NCBI GenBank assembly: GCA_019973155.2
Contig: BPQB01000120.1
Coordinates: 1 to 64,000, forward strand
Reading direction: 5' to 3'
Source of the DNA: Phanerochaete sordida
Lineage: Eukaryota > Basidiomycota > Agaricomycetes > Polyporales > Phanerochaetaceae
DNA length: 64,000 nucleotides
Below the pieces are notes generated by a model that was not told the origin of the DNA, ran no database searches, and saw only the letters and a list, made by a program, of their open reading frames with translations. The position numbers were made by a program, and so were the translations under genes. Below, piece after piece: positions 22,901-31,391 of the stretch (its first letter is position 1; each line of letters begins with the position of its first letter).

Positions 22901-24193
22901 GGAGGCCAACAACTTGGTGCCACTTCAGCTCGGCGGGGACCTTGTGATCCTTAGGAGCAGGGTCCTCCGCCTCTGTCCACGTGTCGTGGCACCGGCTGGG
23001 GTCCCGCCAACCTGAGAAACAGGGAAGGCGCTGGGCGGGGATGCCGAGCGAGACGTAGATCTCGGGCTTGGAACGACAGGATATGTGACCCACCTCGCCA
23101 TCGAGGTTCCAGGTGTCCATGGGCTTGCCGTCCTCGACAGGATTGTAGTTGTCGTCGTCGATAGGCTCCTCCAAAGCGGCATCCAAGGCTTGACGGGCGT
23201 CGTCGAGTTGTCGTGTGTTCGTCATCTGAACGATCATGCGGAAGGTCTCGTCCGTCATCTCTGTCAGCGACGATCAGCAAGCATGGGAACGCTGCATGCG
23301 AGACACGAACCCTTTGCTTTCTTGCGGTCCATTGCGTCCCTTAGACCCTCCATCCTCTCCTGGAGGGTCGCGTTCTTCGCCTCGTCGTCGTTGCGTCGCG
23401 TCTTGGACCTCGCCTCGATCAGGCGCTTGGCATTCGTCGTCACGGATTTGATAGCTGCCAGAAGTTGCCGGCTATCCAACTTGGGAGAGAAGAGGACTGC
23501 CATATACTACCATGAGCTGATGCACTGAAGATGGGCACAGTAACTCACGGGCTGCGTGCCCTTCGACGGTATTCTCCAGCGTCGTGATCCTGTTGAGGGT
23601 ACGGGTGACGTCGGAACGCATACCCCCAAGGACGACAGTGATGAGCATGGTGAGGAGGGGGCCGTCGGCCATTGGATTTGGCGGGGGCTGGTCATAGAGA
23701 AGCTCGAGGATCTCGTCGCCACACTTCCCGACGATAATCTGGACTTGCATGTCGACCTAGGCGACAATAAGAAACGAGCCGAGAATTTAAGTGGGCTGCT
23801 CACAGATTTCAAGTCACGAGGAGTAGCGGAAACATTGAGCATGGCCCAATGGTCCATCCCTGCGTCGGCGATGATCTCGTGGACTCGCCGGTGGAGGACG
23901 AACTGCGGTCGTTTTTTCACGAACATGGCCCACTTGGTTAGTCTGCTCCGTATGGTGCCGGGGGCATTCTTCGCCGACCAGACGGTCTCCTTCTCGTCCT
24001 TTTTCGCCGCCTGCTGAACTCGCGCGACGAACCCGTACAGCTCGTCCTTCTCGGCATCCGCGAACAGGCCGGGGACGTCAGGAACGGGATTCTGCATGAA
24101 TATAGGACGGGTGATGCCTGTCACCTCGGAGAAGGCTGCGTTGTCCCACAGGTGGGGCCATGCGACGAAAAACAGCGCCCACGACGGCGCCAT
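18488..24193 (-). CDS. SNF2-family helicase-like protein, copy 2 (1,297 aa, 11 exons)
   Basis: Paralogue of the gene at 11393, convergent with it. Exons in transcription order: 24193-23804, 23756-23549, 23496-23311, 23260-22748, 22307-22078, 22022-21801, 21749-21333, 20397-19804, 19753-19577, 19509-19317, 19251-18488; phases agree, 1,298 codons with stop. Exons 3-7 have exactly the copy-1 lengths (186, 513, 230, 222, 417 nt) and every intron position matches. Motifs I (DEVGVGKT), II (DEIH), III (SATP), V (VTHVGITGLNL) and VI (QEDRQFIGRVWRSPQ) are intact, so it looks functional. It retains the acidic tract and GR-repeat tail (GRSRGRGRGRGRGRR) followed by VESEDETP, but the tail lacks the 32-aa repeats and the final basic exon; a further unrecognised 3' exon is possible. 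Introns 4 (440 nt) and 7 (935 nt) hold palindrome arrays; the others are 47-67 nt. Confidence 0.87.
20440..21302. repeat. Palindrome array with a 202-bp tandem duplication in intron 7 of helicase 2
   Basis: The 935-nt intron (20398-21332) carries about nine cores, including 20650-20666, 20744-20760, 20829-20845, 20906-20922, 21031-21047, 21108-21124 and 21286-21302. The pair 20829/20906 recurs as 21031/21108, a shift of exactly 202 bp, and the sequence between them is duplicated too. This is the longest intron in the window. Confidence 0.9.
22493..22695. repeat. 62-bp minisatellite in intron 4 of helicase 2
   Basis: Cores of the form GGCCGCCAGCGGCGGCC start at 22493 (first copy AGCTGCC...), 22555, 22617 and 22679, exactly 62 bp apart. 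The spacer (GTCACAGCAGGGGA...GCGAA) is nearly identical between units. Two more cores precede it near 22360 and 22423. It lies in the 440-nt intron 22308-22747, the counterpart of the array-bearing intron 4 of helicase 1. Confidence 0.93.
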
Positions 24194-24250
24194 GCGAGCA
24201 GATGGTGGTTGGGGGCGTGGAGAGGAAAAGGGGTGCATGACCCACGCAGG

Positions 24251-24258
24251 TATATATA
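24251..24258 (-). promoter_or_regulatory. TATA-box candidate for SNF2 helicase 2
   Basis: TATATATA lies 58-65 bp upstream of the ATG at 24193, matching the TATA placement of helicase 1. Assignment is by motif and spacing only. Confidence 0.5.
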
Positions 24259-24507
24259 CCAGCGGAGTTTAAGATTGCACCCAGATAAGCAAGAAGCGCA
24301 TGCAGCCCTATGCACCGACTGCGGCGACCAGTCCGGTCAGCTGCCACCAGCGACCTCCGCCGCAGGCCGTGAGCCGCCACCGGCGGCCGGCAGGAGAGAA
24401 GCAGGCTGCCGAGTCACGCTGGGAAGTCCAACGCGGCGCGAGGTTGGATCTTCGGCTCGCCCATGCCGCCATCTACGCAGGGCGGACCGGAGTCATTGTG
24501 GGGCGCT

Positions 24508-25062
24508 GGCCGCCGATGGCGGCCCCCCGGGGCCAAGCAGATCGGCTGCGCGGATGGCGACGATCCATCACCTGCTGCCCGCCAGTGGAAGGCATCGCGC
24601 GCAGGACTGTTACCATCCCCGCGGCCGTGAGCTCGGCCCGCCTGGCCGCGTCGTCCACCCTGAGCGGACCGTGGCGGAGACCGGCGCGCTGGCCGCCACT
24701 GGCCGCCATACTGCGCGGAGCAGATCAGCGCCGTCCCCGCGGCTGAGCTCGGCCTGCCTGGCCGCCGCCTCGTGTACCCGGATGGAATCGTGGCGGAGAC
24801 CGGCGCGCTGGCCGCCACCGGCGGCCACACTGGGCTGGGCAGATCATTGCCGTCCCCGCAGCTGGAAGCTCGGCGTGCCTGGCCCCGTGGTCTACCCTGA
24901 GCGGACCGTGGCGGAGACCGGCGCGCTGGCCGCCACTGGCGGCCACACTGGGCTGGGCAGATCATCGCCGTCCCCGCGACTGTAAGCTCGGCGTGCCTGA
25001 CCCCGTGGTCTACCCTGAGCGGACCGTGGCGGAGACCGGCGCGCTGGCCGCCACTGGCGGCC
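24508..25062. repeat. ~118-bp minisatellite upstream of helicase 2
   Basis: Cores GGCCGCCACTGGCGGCC or close variants start at 24691, 24810, 24928 and 25046 (118-119 bp apart), preceded by copies at 24508 and 24577. The intervening sequence, containing GGGCTGGGCAGATCAT and TGAGCGGACCGTGGCGGAGA, is strongly conserved between units. The array fills most of the gap between helicase 2 and the unknown gene at 25356; the rest, to 25355, shows nothing else. Confidence 0.92.
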
Positions 25063-25355
25063 ACACTGGGCTGGGCAGATCATCGCCGTCCCCGCGGCTG
25101 TAAGCTCGGCCCGCCAGCGCCTCTCCGCCCAGCAGCGCACGGGGCAGATCCTGTTATCCCGCAGCGCCCCGTGTCCCCAGCTACCGCTGCCTGTGGCCGT
25201 CGCTCCTAACAGCCATACCACCTACATCCACTGAAAGCTGAGGGCGTGCTGCGTTGATCGTCCTCACAGCGAGCAGGCTTACTGTACAAGGTGCTGGATA
25301 GGTACATAATACACGGTTGCATACATGCTACTGTACATTCGACGGGGACAGACAA

Positions 25356-26808
25356 TTACAGAAAGCCAGCATGACGGATCCGGCGAGCCACCCCCGCTAG
25401 ACTCGCGCGGATGTTAGCAAGCGTAGCCCTAGCGATCTGCTGGTCGCGGCCTTCGATAGCGTCAACCTCCGGCTGCGGCGACGGACTGCGCGACGAGTCA
25501 GCAGGCACGTGGGCCTGGCGCTCGGATCGAATTTGGGTGCTAATGAGCCTGGCGACGTCAGAGGGGCGGGTGACAACTGGAGTGGCGGACAGGCGGATGC
25601 CACCCATCCCTATGAGGTTCGCGACACTCGGGCCGTGTGACTGACGGAGTGGACTCCCTCCACCGCCAGGTACGGCGGCGCTCCCTTCGCGCGCGGTCTC
25701 GAGCAGGTCATCCGATGAGTCAATCTCAGAGCTCATATCGGAGATGGTGAGCAGGGAGGGGAGAGAGGAGCTGCGGGGCAGGGTACGGTCCTGCGACGGC
25801 TCCTGGTGACGCGTCGGCTCTCTGACCCACGCCTCCCCAATGGACTGTCTGTCGAGCTCCTCGATGAGCGCAGCATGACGGCGTAAGGTGACTGCGCTGC
25901 GCCGGGTAGTGTCGAGCTGCTCGACGGGCGCGGCATGACGGCGTAAGGTGACTGCGCTGCGCCGGGTAGTGGACGGCCACTGCACTGAGTAGAGGCCCAG
26001 GAGGAACTCGTCGATGGTAGGCAAGGGATAGTCGAGATCGAGAGAGGGTGGGGTGAGATGGCCAGACAGCCGGTCCTCGACCAGCGCACGCTCCTGATCC
26101 TCGGAGGAACCAGGAGCAGAGTACGCGTTCGTGCGCAAGAGGACGTTGTCGATGGGGTAGAACGCGATAGGAATGCTGGTGGTGAGATGGCTGCGCGCGT
26201 GTAGGAATTTGGCGAGACGAGTCACAGGACGCTGGGTCTGAACGGTGTTGACGACGGCGTGGAGCTCCGCGTCAGAGAGGGCCTGGAGGGGGAACATGAG
26301 GCCCCTATCTGCCACAGTTTGCTGCGCGGCGCAGATACGCTCAAGCACAGCTGGCCGAGCTATCTCGAACGCCTGCGTGAACAGAGCGTCTATCCAGCGC
26401 ACGTGAGATACGGCTTCGTCGCGCATTGCTGCAAAGCGCAGCACCAGCTCGAACGCCGCCTCTCGGCAGTCGGCGTCCTCAAACTGGGGGTCATAGAGCC
26501 GCCATGCTGCCTGCAGGTGCAGTCAGCCTCGGGAGGTGTGCAAGAACGCTGCACGTTGCGCTCACCAGTTCAGCCAGAGCGCTGCTGCAGTCCACTCGTC
26601 CACGGAACTCCACGTTCCGGGCCAGGAGCTGCTGTCGCGCGCGTTCCAGGCCACGACCTTCTGTTGCATCCAGGAAGCTCAGCACAAGCCAGCGGGCGAT
26701 CATGCAGCCCTCGACTGGGGTGAGATCATCCTTCAGGCTCCCTGTGAGAGGCGTTCGGGACTCATAGCTGGGAAATGCGGCAGCGTAGGCTCCTGCAATG
26801 GAGGCCAT
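25356..26808 (-). CDS. Unknown subtelomeric protein (465 aa, 2 exons)
   Basis: I do not recognise this protein. Exons are 26808-26566 and 26510-25356, with a 55-nt intron; both end in phase 0, giving 466 codons with stop. The ATG at 26808 (MASIAGAYAAAF) is the first in frame. The first ~250 residues look like a folded helical domain (many Leu/Ala/Glu, for example AAWRLYDPQF and IDALFTQAFEIA). Residues after about 260 are low-complexity and Ser/Arg/Pro-rich. A 60-bp tandem duplication gives two copies of TTRRSAVTLRRHAA. The upstream side carries a 111-bp palindrome minisatellite. It is the innermost gene of the motif-rich block, and no link to the helicases beyond location can be shown. Confidence 0.72.
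25861..25971 (-). repeat. 60-bp tandem coding duplication
   Basis: Two nearly identical 60-bp units (25861-25920 and 25921-25971) share CATGACGGCGTAAGGTGACT and continue alike for about 20 more bases. The period is a multiple of three, so the unknown protein gains 20 residues in frame. This repeat lacks the 17-bp palindrome. Confidence 0.9.
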
Positions 26809-26979
26809 GGCGGGGAACAAGAAGCAGCGGGGCCTCAGGAGAGCCCGTCTTCCAGACTAAGTACCCCTCGAGCCCAGCCCCTATCAGCGGACCACATGTT
26901 TCATGTGGTCAGCAGCGGAGCCAAACCTGGGACTGGCTCCCTCCGTGTGAAACCCGTGCCGTGAGTGCAGCGCTGAGTG

Positions 26980-27355
26980 GCAGCCAGTGGAAGCCGCGTG
27001 CCAGCAGCGCCAGCCTACACGCGTGCCCGACGCGAGTGCTCGCGTGCAGCCGCCACTGGCGCCCCGCTGGACAAGCAGGCCACGGTCCAGCAGTGGCAGT
27101 TGGCGCCGGTCCGAGCGGCCGCCAGTGGAAGCCGTGTGCCCGGGGTGAGTGCCCGCGTGCAGCCGCCACTGGCGGCCCGCCGGACAGGCCATGGCCCACC
27201 GGCGGCGATCAGCGTCTCTCTCCGAGTGGCCGCCAGTGGAAGCCGTGTGCCCGGCGCGAGTGCCCGCGTGCAGCCGCCACTGGCGGCCCGCCGGACAGGC
27301 CATGGCCCACCGGCGGCGATCAGCGTCTCTCTCCGAGTGGCCGCCAGCGGAGGCT
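26980..27355. repeat. 111-bp minisatellite with two alternating cores
   Basis: Cores GGCCGCCAGTGGAAGCC start at 27117, 27228 and 27339 (last as GGCCGCCAGCGGAGGCT), 111 bp apart. A second core, AGCCGCCACTGGCGGCC, starts at 27161 and 27272, also 111 bp apart. A diverged unit precedes them at 26980-27060. These are the last motif copies seen in the window; none were found to the right. Confidence 0.9.
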
Positions 27356-27475
27356 GCTCTGCGGCACCGCGGCACCTGCTGTGGCTTGCTTCAGACGGCA
27401 TGAAGGCCAGGGGCCGGGCGCCTAGGGCCAGATGTCGGCGCCAAAGTCGACATCTGGCGACATCTAGCTAGTCTC

Positions 27476-28930
27476 ATAACCCTAAGCTGTCTCTGTCTAC
27501 TTCTTCTCGTTCTTTTGCACCTCTTTTCTGCCTGTTGCCACTTCTCCTCACTTTTTGCCACCTCTTTCCAACTCTTTTTCACTTCTCCCCACCTCTTTGT
27601 TGTTTCTTTCCACTACTCCTCACCTCTTGCAACTTTTTTTCCCCTTTTTTCTGCCTCTTTCTGCTGCCCTCACCACTGTCCACCTCTTTCCACCTCCTTT
27701 CACCTCCTTTTACACTTCTTTCCATCTCTCTGTTGTCTTCTACCTGTTTCCACCTCCCTCACCACTGTCTGCCTCTTTCCACATTCTTTTACCTTTTTCA
27801 ACCTCTTTATCACTTCTTTCCACTTTTTTTTGTCCCTTCCACCCACTTTCACCTACTTCCACCTGCTTTTCCTCCTGTTGCTCACCAACACCCATTACAC
27901 CTGGGCTTTAGCGCATTTTTTACTTCTCCCCCCTTTACTTTTCTCTGTTCTACTGTTAACTCTCCTGACTTCTGCTATTCCAACTCCTCTTCACTGGCAC
28001 CTGGACTTTAGCACATTTTTACACTCTTCCTTTCTTCCTGTCTCTCTCTTTTAATTAATACACTTGCTTGCGTTGCTGCAACTTCTGTCTGCCAGCACAC
28101 GGGTTTTACACCTTTACACTGCTTGACCATGCATTCTGCCAACTCAGCTTTACATGCTTGCTCTTTGCTTGTTCCTATACTCTTCACATACATCCATCTA
28201 AGCACTCTTCAACTTGGTTGTGTTTGATAAAATATTTTTTCACTGTTTTTCCACCTCTTTTTGCTGTCTACCTTGTTTCACTCTTTCGCCCTCTCCCGCT
28301 CTTCTTTACGGTCTTGTCAACTCTTCTTATTCTCTTTCCACCCTCTTCTCTCTTTCACTTTTCTCCATCTCTTTTCGCTTTTTTTTACCTGCTTTTACCT
28401 GCTTTTACTTGCCTTTACTTATCCTTACTTGCCTTTACCCATTGTTACTCTGTTTTACCTGCCTTGCCCTGTTTTACTGTCTTTCACCTGCATTTGCCCA
28501 TTTTTACTCTCTTTCACTCTTTTTTGCTCACTTTTTTTACTGATCAACACGCACTGATGTTCGGGTTTTAGCATTTTTTGACCATCCTCCTTGTTTTTCC
28601 TTGTCTCTGTTCCTTTGTTAACCCTGGCTTACTTGTGCTATTGCAACTATTATTCATCAACACCTGGGTCTTAGCGCTTTTCACCTCCTTCCTTTGCTCT
28701 GTGTCTCTATCCTTTTGTCAATTCCACTTGCTCCCATTATTGCAACTTTTGCATGCCAACACATGGGCTTTACACACCTACTTTCTCTCACTATGCATTT
28801 TACACATGCGCTTTTGGTTCCATGTCACGCATTTTGCACACTTCTGGTTGGGGTGCTGCTACGTGTTCTACACATGTGCTTTCATTTCACCATTGGGGCT
28901 TTACACATTTACTTCCACTTTACTGCAATT
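27476..28930 (+). repeat. ~1.4-kb pyrimidine-rich tract, degenerate repeats
   Basis: The + strand is overwhelmingly C and T for about 1.4 kb, with recurring words such as CACCTCTTTCCAC, CACTTCTTTCC and TTTTACCTGC. Beyond about 28.55 kb it grades into repeats with GGGCTTTACACA. Open frames rich in Phe/Ser/Leu/His on the + strand (up to 181 codons) follow directly from this composition and show no domain. No gene is supported. Confidence 0.85.
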
Positions 28931-29830
28931 GTTGCGGACCGAGGGTACAAACGCGGCACGAGGGACGACAAACGGGGAGGACGACGACGAGGCGCGGCGG
29001 AGCGAGTCACGCAGCGACGCACAACTTATTCAGCTGTCCGTATTGACCAAGATAATATTAGCGTTGTATTCTAAGTTACAAACTGGGGCTTACCTGTCCG
29101 TATTGACCAAGAGGTCGAGATGACGGACAGGCTACAGGAGCAGGGGTATATATACTACTGAGGGCTGTGCACGGACCAGGCAATCATGTGATGTGAAGGT
29201 CGCGCGCGTTTCAGAGCGCTTGAGATCGAAGGGCGAAACAGGTCGGAGATGCATCAGCGTGGCTGAGTATTCCGGCCCTTTCGGCGAGGCTGCGTCTGGG
29301 GAGTCATCAGGTATGATGGTTTCGGCCCGGGGAGATCACGAGGCTACGCGCAGAGCCCTGGGGCTGTTCTGACACGTGATGGACCGACAGTGACGCGCGT
29401 CGGGGACGCTGGCGGCTGTGGTGTGATGCGCCATCAGGAGCGCTGGCGTCTGTGCCACACGCGTGCCCTGGGCGGCTATGACTCCGGATGCGTCGAGGGC
29501 TGCTCGAGCGCTGGATTAAACCAGGGAAAATCGCAATAAATCGGCGAAAAATAGGGCAGGACCGTCATATCCATGACAGCAATGGGTTTTACTCTTTTGC
29601 TTCCGAGTTGCTGCTGCGGGTTTTGCACACTTATTTTTGACGGGATGCTACGAGTTTGGTGCACTTGCTTGTAGTTTGCTGTTACAAACTGTACACATGT
29701 GCTTTTGGCGACTTTCACCGGTTTCGCACCCTGGCTTTTGGGTTGCTGCCACGGGTTTTAGCTGCGTGCTTTCAGTTCACTTGCTGGTTTTATCTGCTTG
29801 CTTTTGATTTGCAGTTATAGGCTTCAACAC
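28931..29830. other. Possible retroelement or repeat debris, no gene
   Basis: A 19-bp direct repeat, CTGTCCGTATTGACCAAGA, occurs at 29034-29052 and 29094-29112, followed by a TATA-like TATATATACTACTG at about 29147. This recalls an LTR promoter, but I see no paired LTR, primer site or coding domain. A 58-bp segment at 29524-29581 matches 813-870 near the telomere. From about 29585 to 29830 degenerate repeats with GCTTTT and CGGGTTTT resume. All interpretation beyond the repeats is tentative. Confidence 0.4.
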
Positions 29831-30359
29831 TTTGAAAAACCCTCTGTAGACAGACATGCCACTTGCACTATCTTGACTTCGGGCAAAGCTTGCTGTCATG
29901 TCAATGCTGTCAACTGATCCAGGTCTATCACTGGCACCTTGAAGTGCAGTGCTAGCAGTTGAGTGAGCTATACAATCCATCTGCACATCTCTGTACAGCC
30001 ACAGTAACATGGTATGTTTATACTTATGTATAAGGCAGCACTCAGGTAGTGCAGTCATTGCAGTGGGTGTGCAAGCTCATCTACTGTCGCATTGATGTTC
30101 TGGTCTTTGCGCCAACAGTAGAGCACGAAGACGATGCTGACGAGCTGCCGTATGAGCGTAATGATCTCGTCAAGCGTGCGCAGGTTCAAGTTGCACGCAG
30201 TTATCATTGTAGTCGTGGCATGCGCGGCGGAGGAGAGCACGATCGGCGAGGATCGTCTGGCACCCATCGTGAGCAGGGCTTCGTCCTAGAAGTCGACGCT
30301 AGGTCGACAAGGAAGAGGAGTGGCAGCAACTGCGCTGCGTGCGCCGGGTCTTGGTTCTA

Positions 30360-30961
30360 GTCAGTGCGAGGCCTGCGACCCAGCGGAGCATACCTTCGTC
30401 GGACATGGGTGTGCTGTGCCAGTAACCTGCGTCCTCGAACACACCGACTGCCACCATCATCGCGCAGGTCCCAGGACAAAAGGCTGACCCTCGCGGCTGT
30501 GTTTGTCATGTCGACTCCCGCGTAGAGGATCCGAACCACAAGCAGATCGGTGTCCCATGCAGCGGTGACTTGTGCATGGCCGTTGTCCAGCCTACGCGTA
30601 GCCTACGCCAGCAGCAAGCACGTTACCCAAGTTCCGAAAAGTGTTGGACCTACGACCTGGACATCCTTATCCAAACCAACACCATCAGACAGAATGAATC
30701 TAGTCGATCGTCAGATGTTTCCAAAGGCTACTAGGGACGTTCAAAGTTGGCTGTAGCTCGAGCTACAGCCTCTGTATTTGCTAAGCGCCCCCGCGTAAAC
30801 CGAGCTACAGCTACGTCGTAGCTCGAGCTACGACGAACTTTGAACCTCCCTACTGTCGCGCGCAGGTCTTGCCCGCGTGTCAGGAAGAAGTCCGTGGGTA
30901 GACGCTGCATTGTGATGGTGAAGACATCGTAGTACCCTTTCAGTTCCAGAAGCGTGGCCAC
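30360..30961 (-). pseudogene. Broken MYND-family gene, relative of the gene at 60763-62237
   Basis: Translated on the minus strand in changing frames, this stretch matches in order the protein encoded at 62237-60763. LELKGYYDV (about 30945) matches LELKRYYDV; LDSFCLMVL (about 30700) matches LDSFQLMVL; AGVDMTNTAARVSLLS (about 30500) matches AGAQMANGAAMLGLFS; VFEDAGY...MLRWVAGL (about 30430) matches AFEDAGY...MLRWVASF. At least one frameshift, stop codons and a ~119-bp insertion break it. The MYND finger itself is not seen. It is a relic, not a functional gene. Confidence 0.8.
30733..30851. mobile_element. MITE-like element with ~34-bp terminal inverted repeats
   Basis: The ends AGGGACGTTCAAAG and CTTTGAACCTCCCT are inverted copies with one mismatch. 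The inverted match continues through GTAGCTCGAGCTAC for about 34 bp with a few mismatches. Flanking ACT at 30730-30732 and 30852-30854 is a likely 3-bp target duplication; a TA duplication is an alternative reading. There is no coding capacity in about 119 bp. It interrupts the MYND-family relic. Confidence 0.7.
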
Positions 30962-30969
30962 AAGATGGG

Positions 30970-31391
30970 TAGGGTATCGTCTGATACGCTAAGTACAGTC
31001 GTGCAGCACGTATCGACAGATGCTAGGGGTCTGATAGCTGCAGAGCGCGCAATGTGGACATTGGGTCATGGTAGCAGAAAGGACGAGGCGTAAGCAATCT
31101 CTGTGGTCAGTAGTGCGCAGATATCGCAGGAGTCCCACAAGCAGACGTACATATACGCCGCCAGACAACTTCAGCACTCGAGTGATTGCAATTCCGGAGA
31201 CATGTTATGCTTTTGTACAGTAACTAACATACCGCGGCAGCTTTTACAATTACGAGGCTATATACAAGCAGAAAGGACAGAGATTCTATGTACTATACGC
31301 ATTAACACAACATACACCGGAGTCCGGTGTCCCTCCACCTCCTAGACAGCAGCAAACGTAAGGTGCGTGTCTGGTCATGATGTTCGTCGCA
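30970..31391. other. Gap between the MYND relic and the permease gene
   Basis: No gene, repeat or RNA is recognisable. The region should hold the 3' flank of the permease gene, whose stop is at 31392. Confidence 0.5.

Noticed and set aside
11393..24193. RecQ-type telomere-linked helicase
   Set aside because: Motif II is DEIH with SATP in motif III, and motif VI is GRVWRSPQ. No RecQ zinc, RQC or HRDC features are seen.
27515..29123. Open frames of up to 181 codons on the + strand
   Set aside because: They follow from the pyrimidine-rich composition (Phe/Ser/Leu/His only), occur in several frames at once and show no domain or splice logic.
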